A stretch of DNA of 64,000 bases from Herminiimonas sp. (lineage in GTDB: Bacteria; Pseudomonadota; Gammaproteobacteria; Burkholderiales; Burkholderiaceae). This document shows positions 63,921 to 64,000 of this stretch, piece by piece. Made by a program: the position numbers and the translations under genes. The number at the start of each line of letters is the position of its first letter. The stretch's first letter is position 1. Location of the stretch: the NCBI RefSeq assembly GCF_030655415.1, contig NZ_JAURVN010000002.1, positions 62,001 to 126,000 on the forward strand. The letters run 5' to 3'. Under the pieces are notes generated by a model. It searched no databases. It was not told where the DNA came from and saw nothing but the letters and a program-made list of their open reading frames with translations.

Positions 63921-64000
63921 ATGCTTATCAACTGCGTTGCCTATCAGGATGGCAATAAATTATCCGATATCTCGATTGAAGAAATCAGCGATTACCTGAA
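63921..64000 (+). CDS. corA: Magnesium/cobalt transporter CorA, N-terminal part (runs off the window)
   Basis: The first 26 codons, MLINCVAYQDGNKLSDISIE then EISDYL, match the cytoplasmic N-terminal domain of betaproteobacterial CorA, a magnesium channel. The ATG at 63921 follows a GGAGA ribosome site. The pore region with the GMN motif lies beyond the window, so the call rests on the N-terminus only. Confidence 0.75.
   Translation, partial: MLINCVAYQDGNKLSDISIEEISDYL

Overview
The window looks like a chromosomal segment of a betaproteobacterium of the order Burkholderiales, most probably family Oxalobacteraceae (Herminiimonas/Janthinobacterium-like). This is inferred from the protein sequences, the moderate GC content and lineage-typical neighbourhoods: porin-glnK-amtB beside gshA, rsmB-DUF4390-ntrY-ntrX, def-fmt, LysM-dprA-smg-topB, argS-SPOR-dsbA, and the small families DUF1840, DUF3567 and DUF3717. 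No rRNA, tRNA, CRISPR array, insertion sequence or prophage was recognised.

Layout. 1-3.4 kb: nitrogen acquisition on the minus strand (partial gshA, amtB, glnK, a TorF-type porin), preceded by a sigma-54 promoter and two NtrC-type boxes. 3.4-10.1 kb: ubiK, comM, an amidase, a 5'-3' exonuclease-like protein and several small proteins. 10.6-16.4 kb: rsmB, DUF4390, ntrY, a short ntrX without an ATPase domain, a CobW-like fragment and DUF3567. 16.6-26.5 kb: a TrmB-like methyltransferase, an orphan phnM, a class II glutamine amidotransferase, cardiolipin synthase, metH with a terminator-containing leader, fmt and def. 26.7-34.8 kb: LysM protein, dprA, smg, a type III topoisomerase with a histone-H1-like tail, and a peroxiredoxin-like protein. 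34.8-38.7 kb: alkylation repair (ogt and an Ada-AlkA fusion) plus small membrane and metal-binding proteins. 39.3-43.1 kb: a complete TRAP transporter operon. 43.3-49.1 kb: HMG-CoA lyase and the biotin operon bioA-bioF-bioD-bioB. 49.3-53.5 kb: the only clearly accessory-looking stretch, with a metallo-beta-lactamase-fold gene, an SDR, a decayed duplicate of the hydrolase 3' end, and a visibly AT-richer gene for a double zinc-ribbon protein with a HEPN-like RNase motif. 53.6-64 kb: dsbA, SPOR protein, argS, TerC, SulP, a B12-binding radical SAM protein, an M15-type peptidase and the start of corA.

How the genes work together. Ammonium uptake is coupled to PII sensing (amtB-glnK) under apparent NtrC/sigma-54 control, and a second nitrogen-type two-component system (NtrY/NtrX) lies 10 kb away. 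MetH, Fmt and Def form a methionine and initiator-methionine neighbourhood. DprA and ComM are both natural-transformation proteins. BioA, BioF, BioD and BioB cover the last four steps of biotin synthesis.

Most of the window is ordinary core genome. The features most worth a second look are the HEPN/zinc-ribbon gene beside the duplicated hydrolase remnant (50.3-52.7 kb), the metH leader (24.66-24.87 kb), the CobW-like fragment translationally coupled to an ATPase-less NtrX (14.9-16.0 kb), and the NtrC/sigma-54 control region (3.19-3.34 kb).
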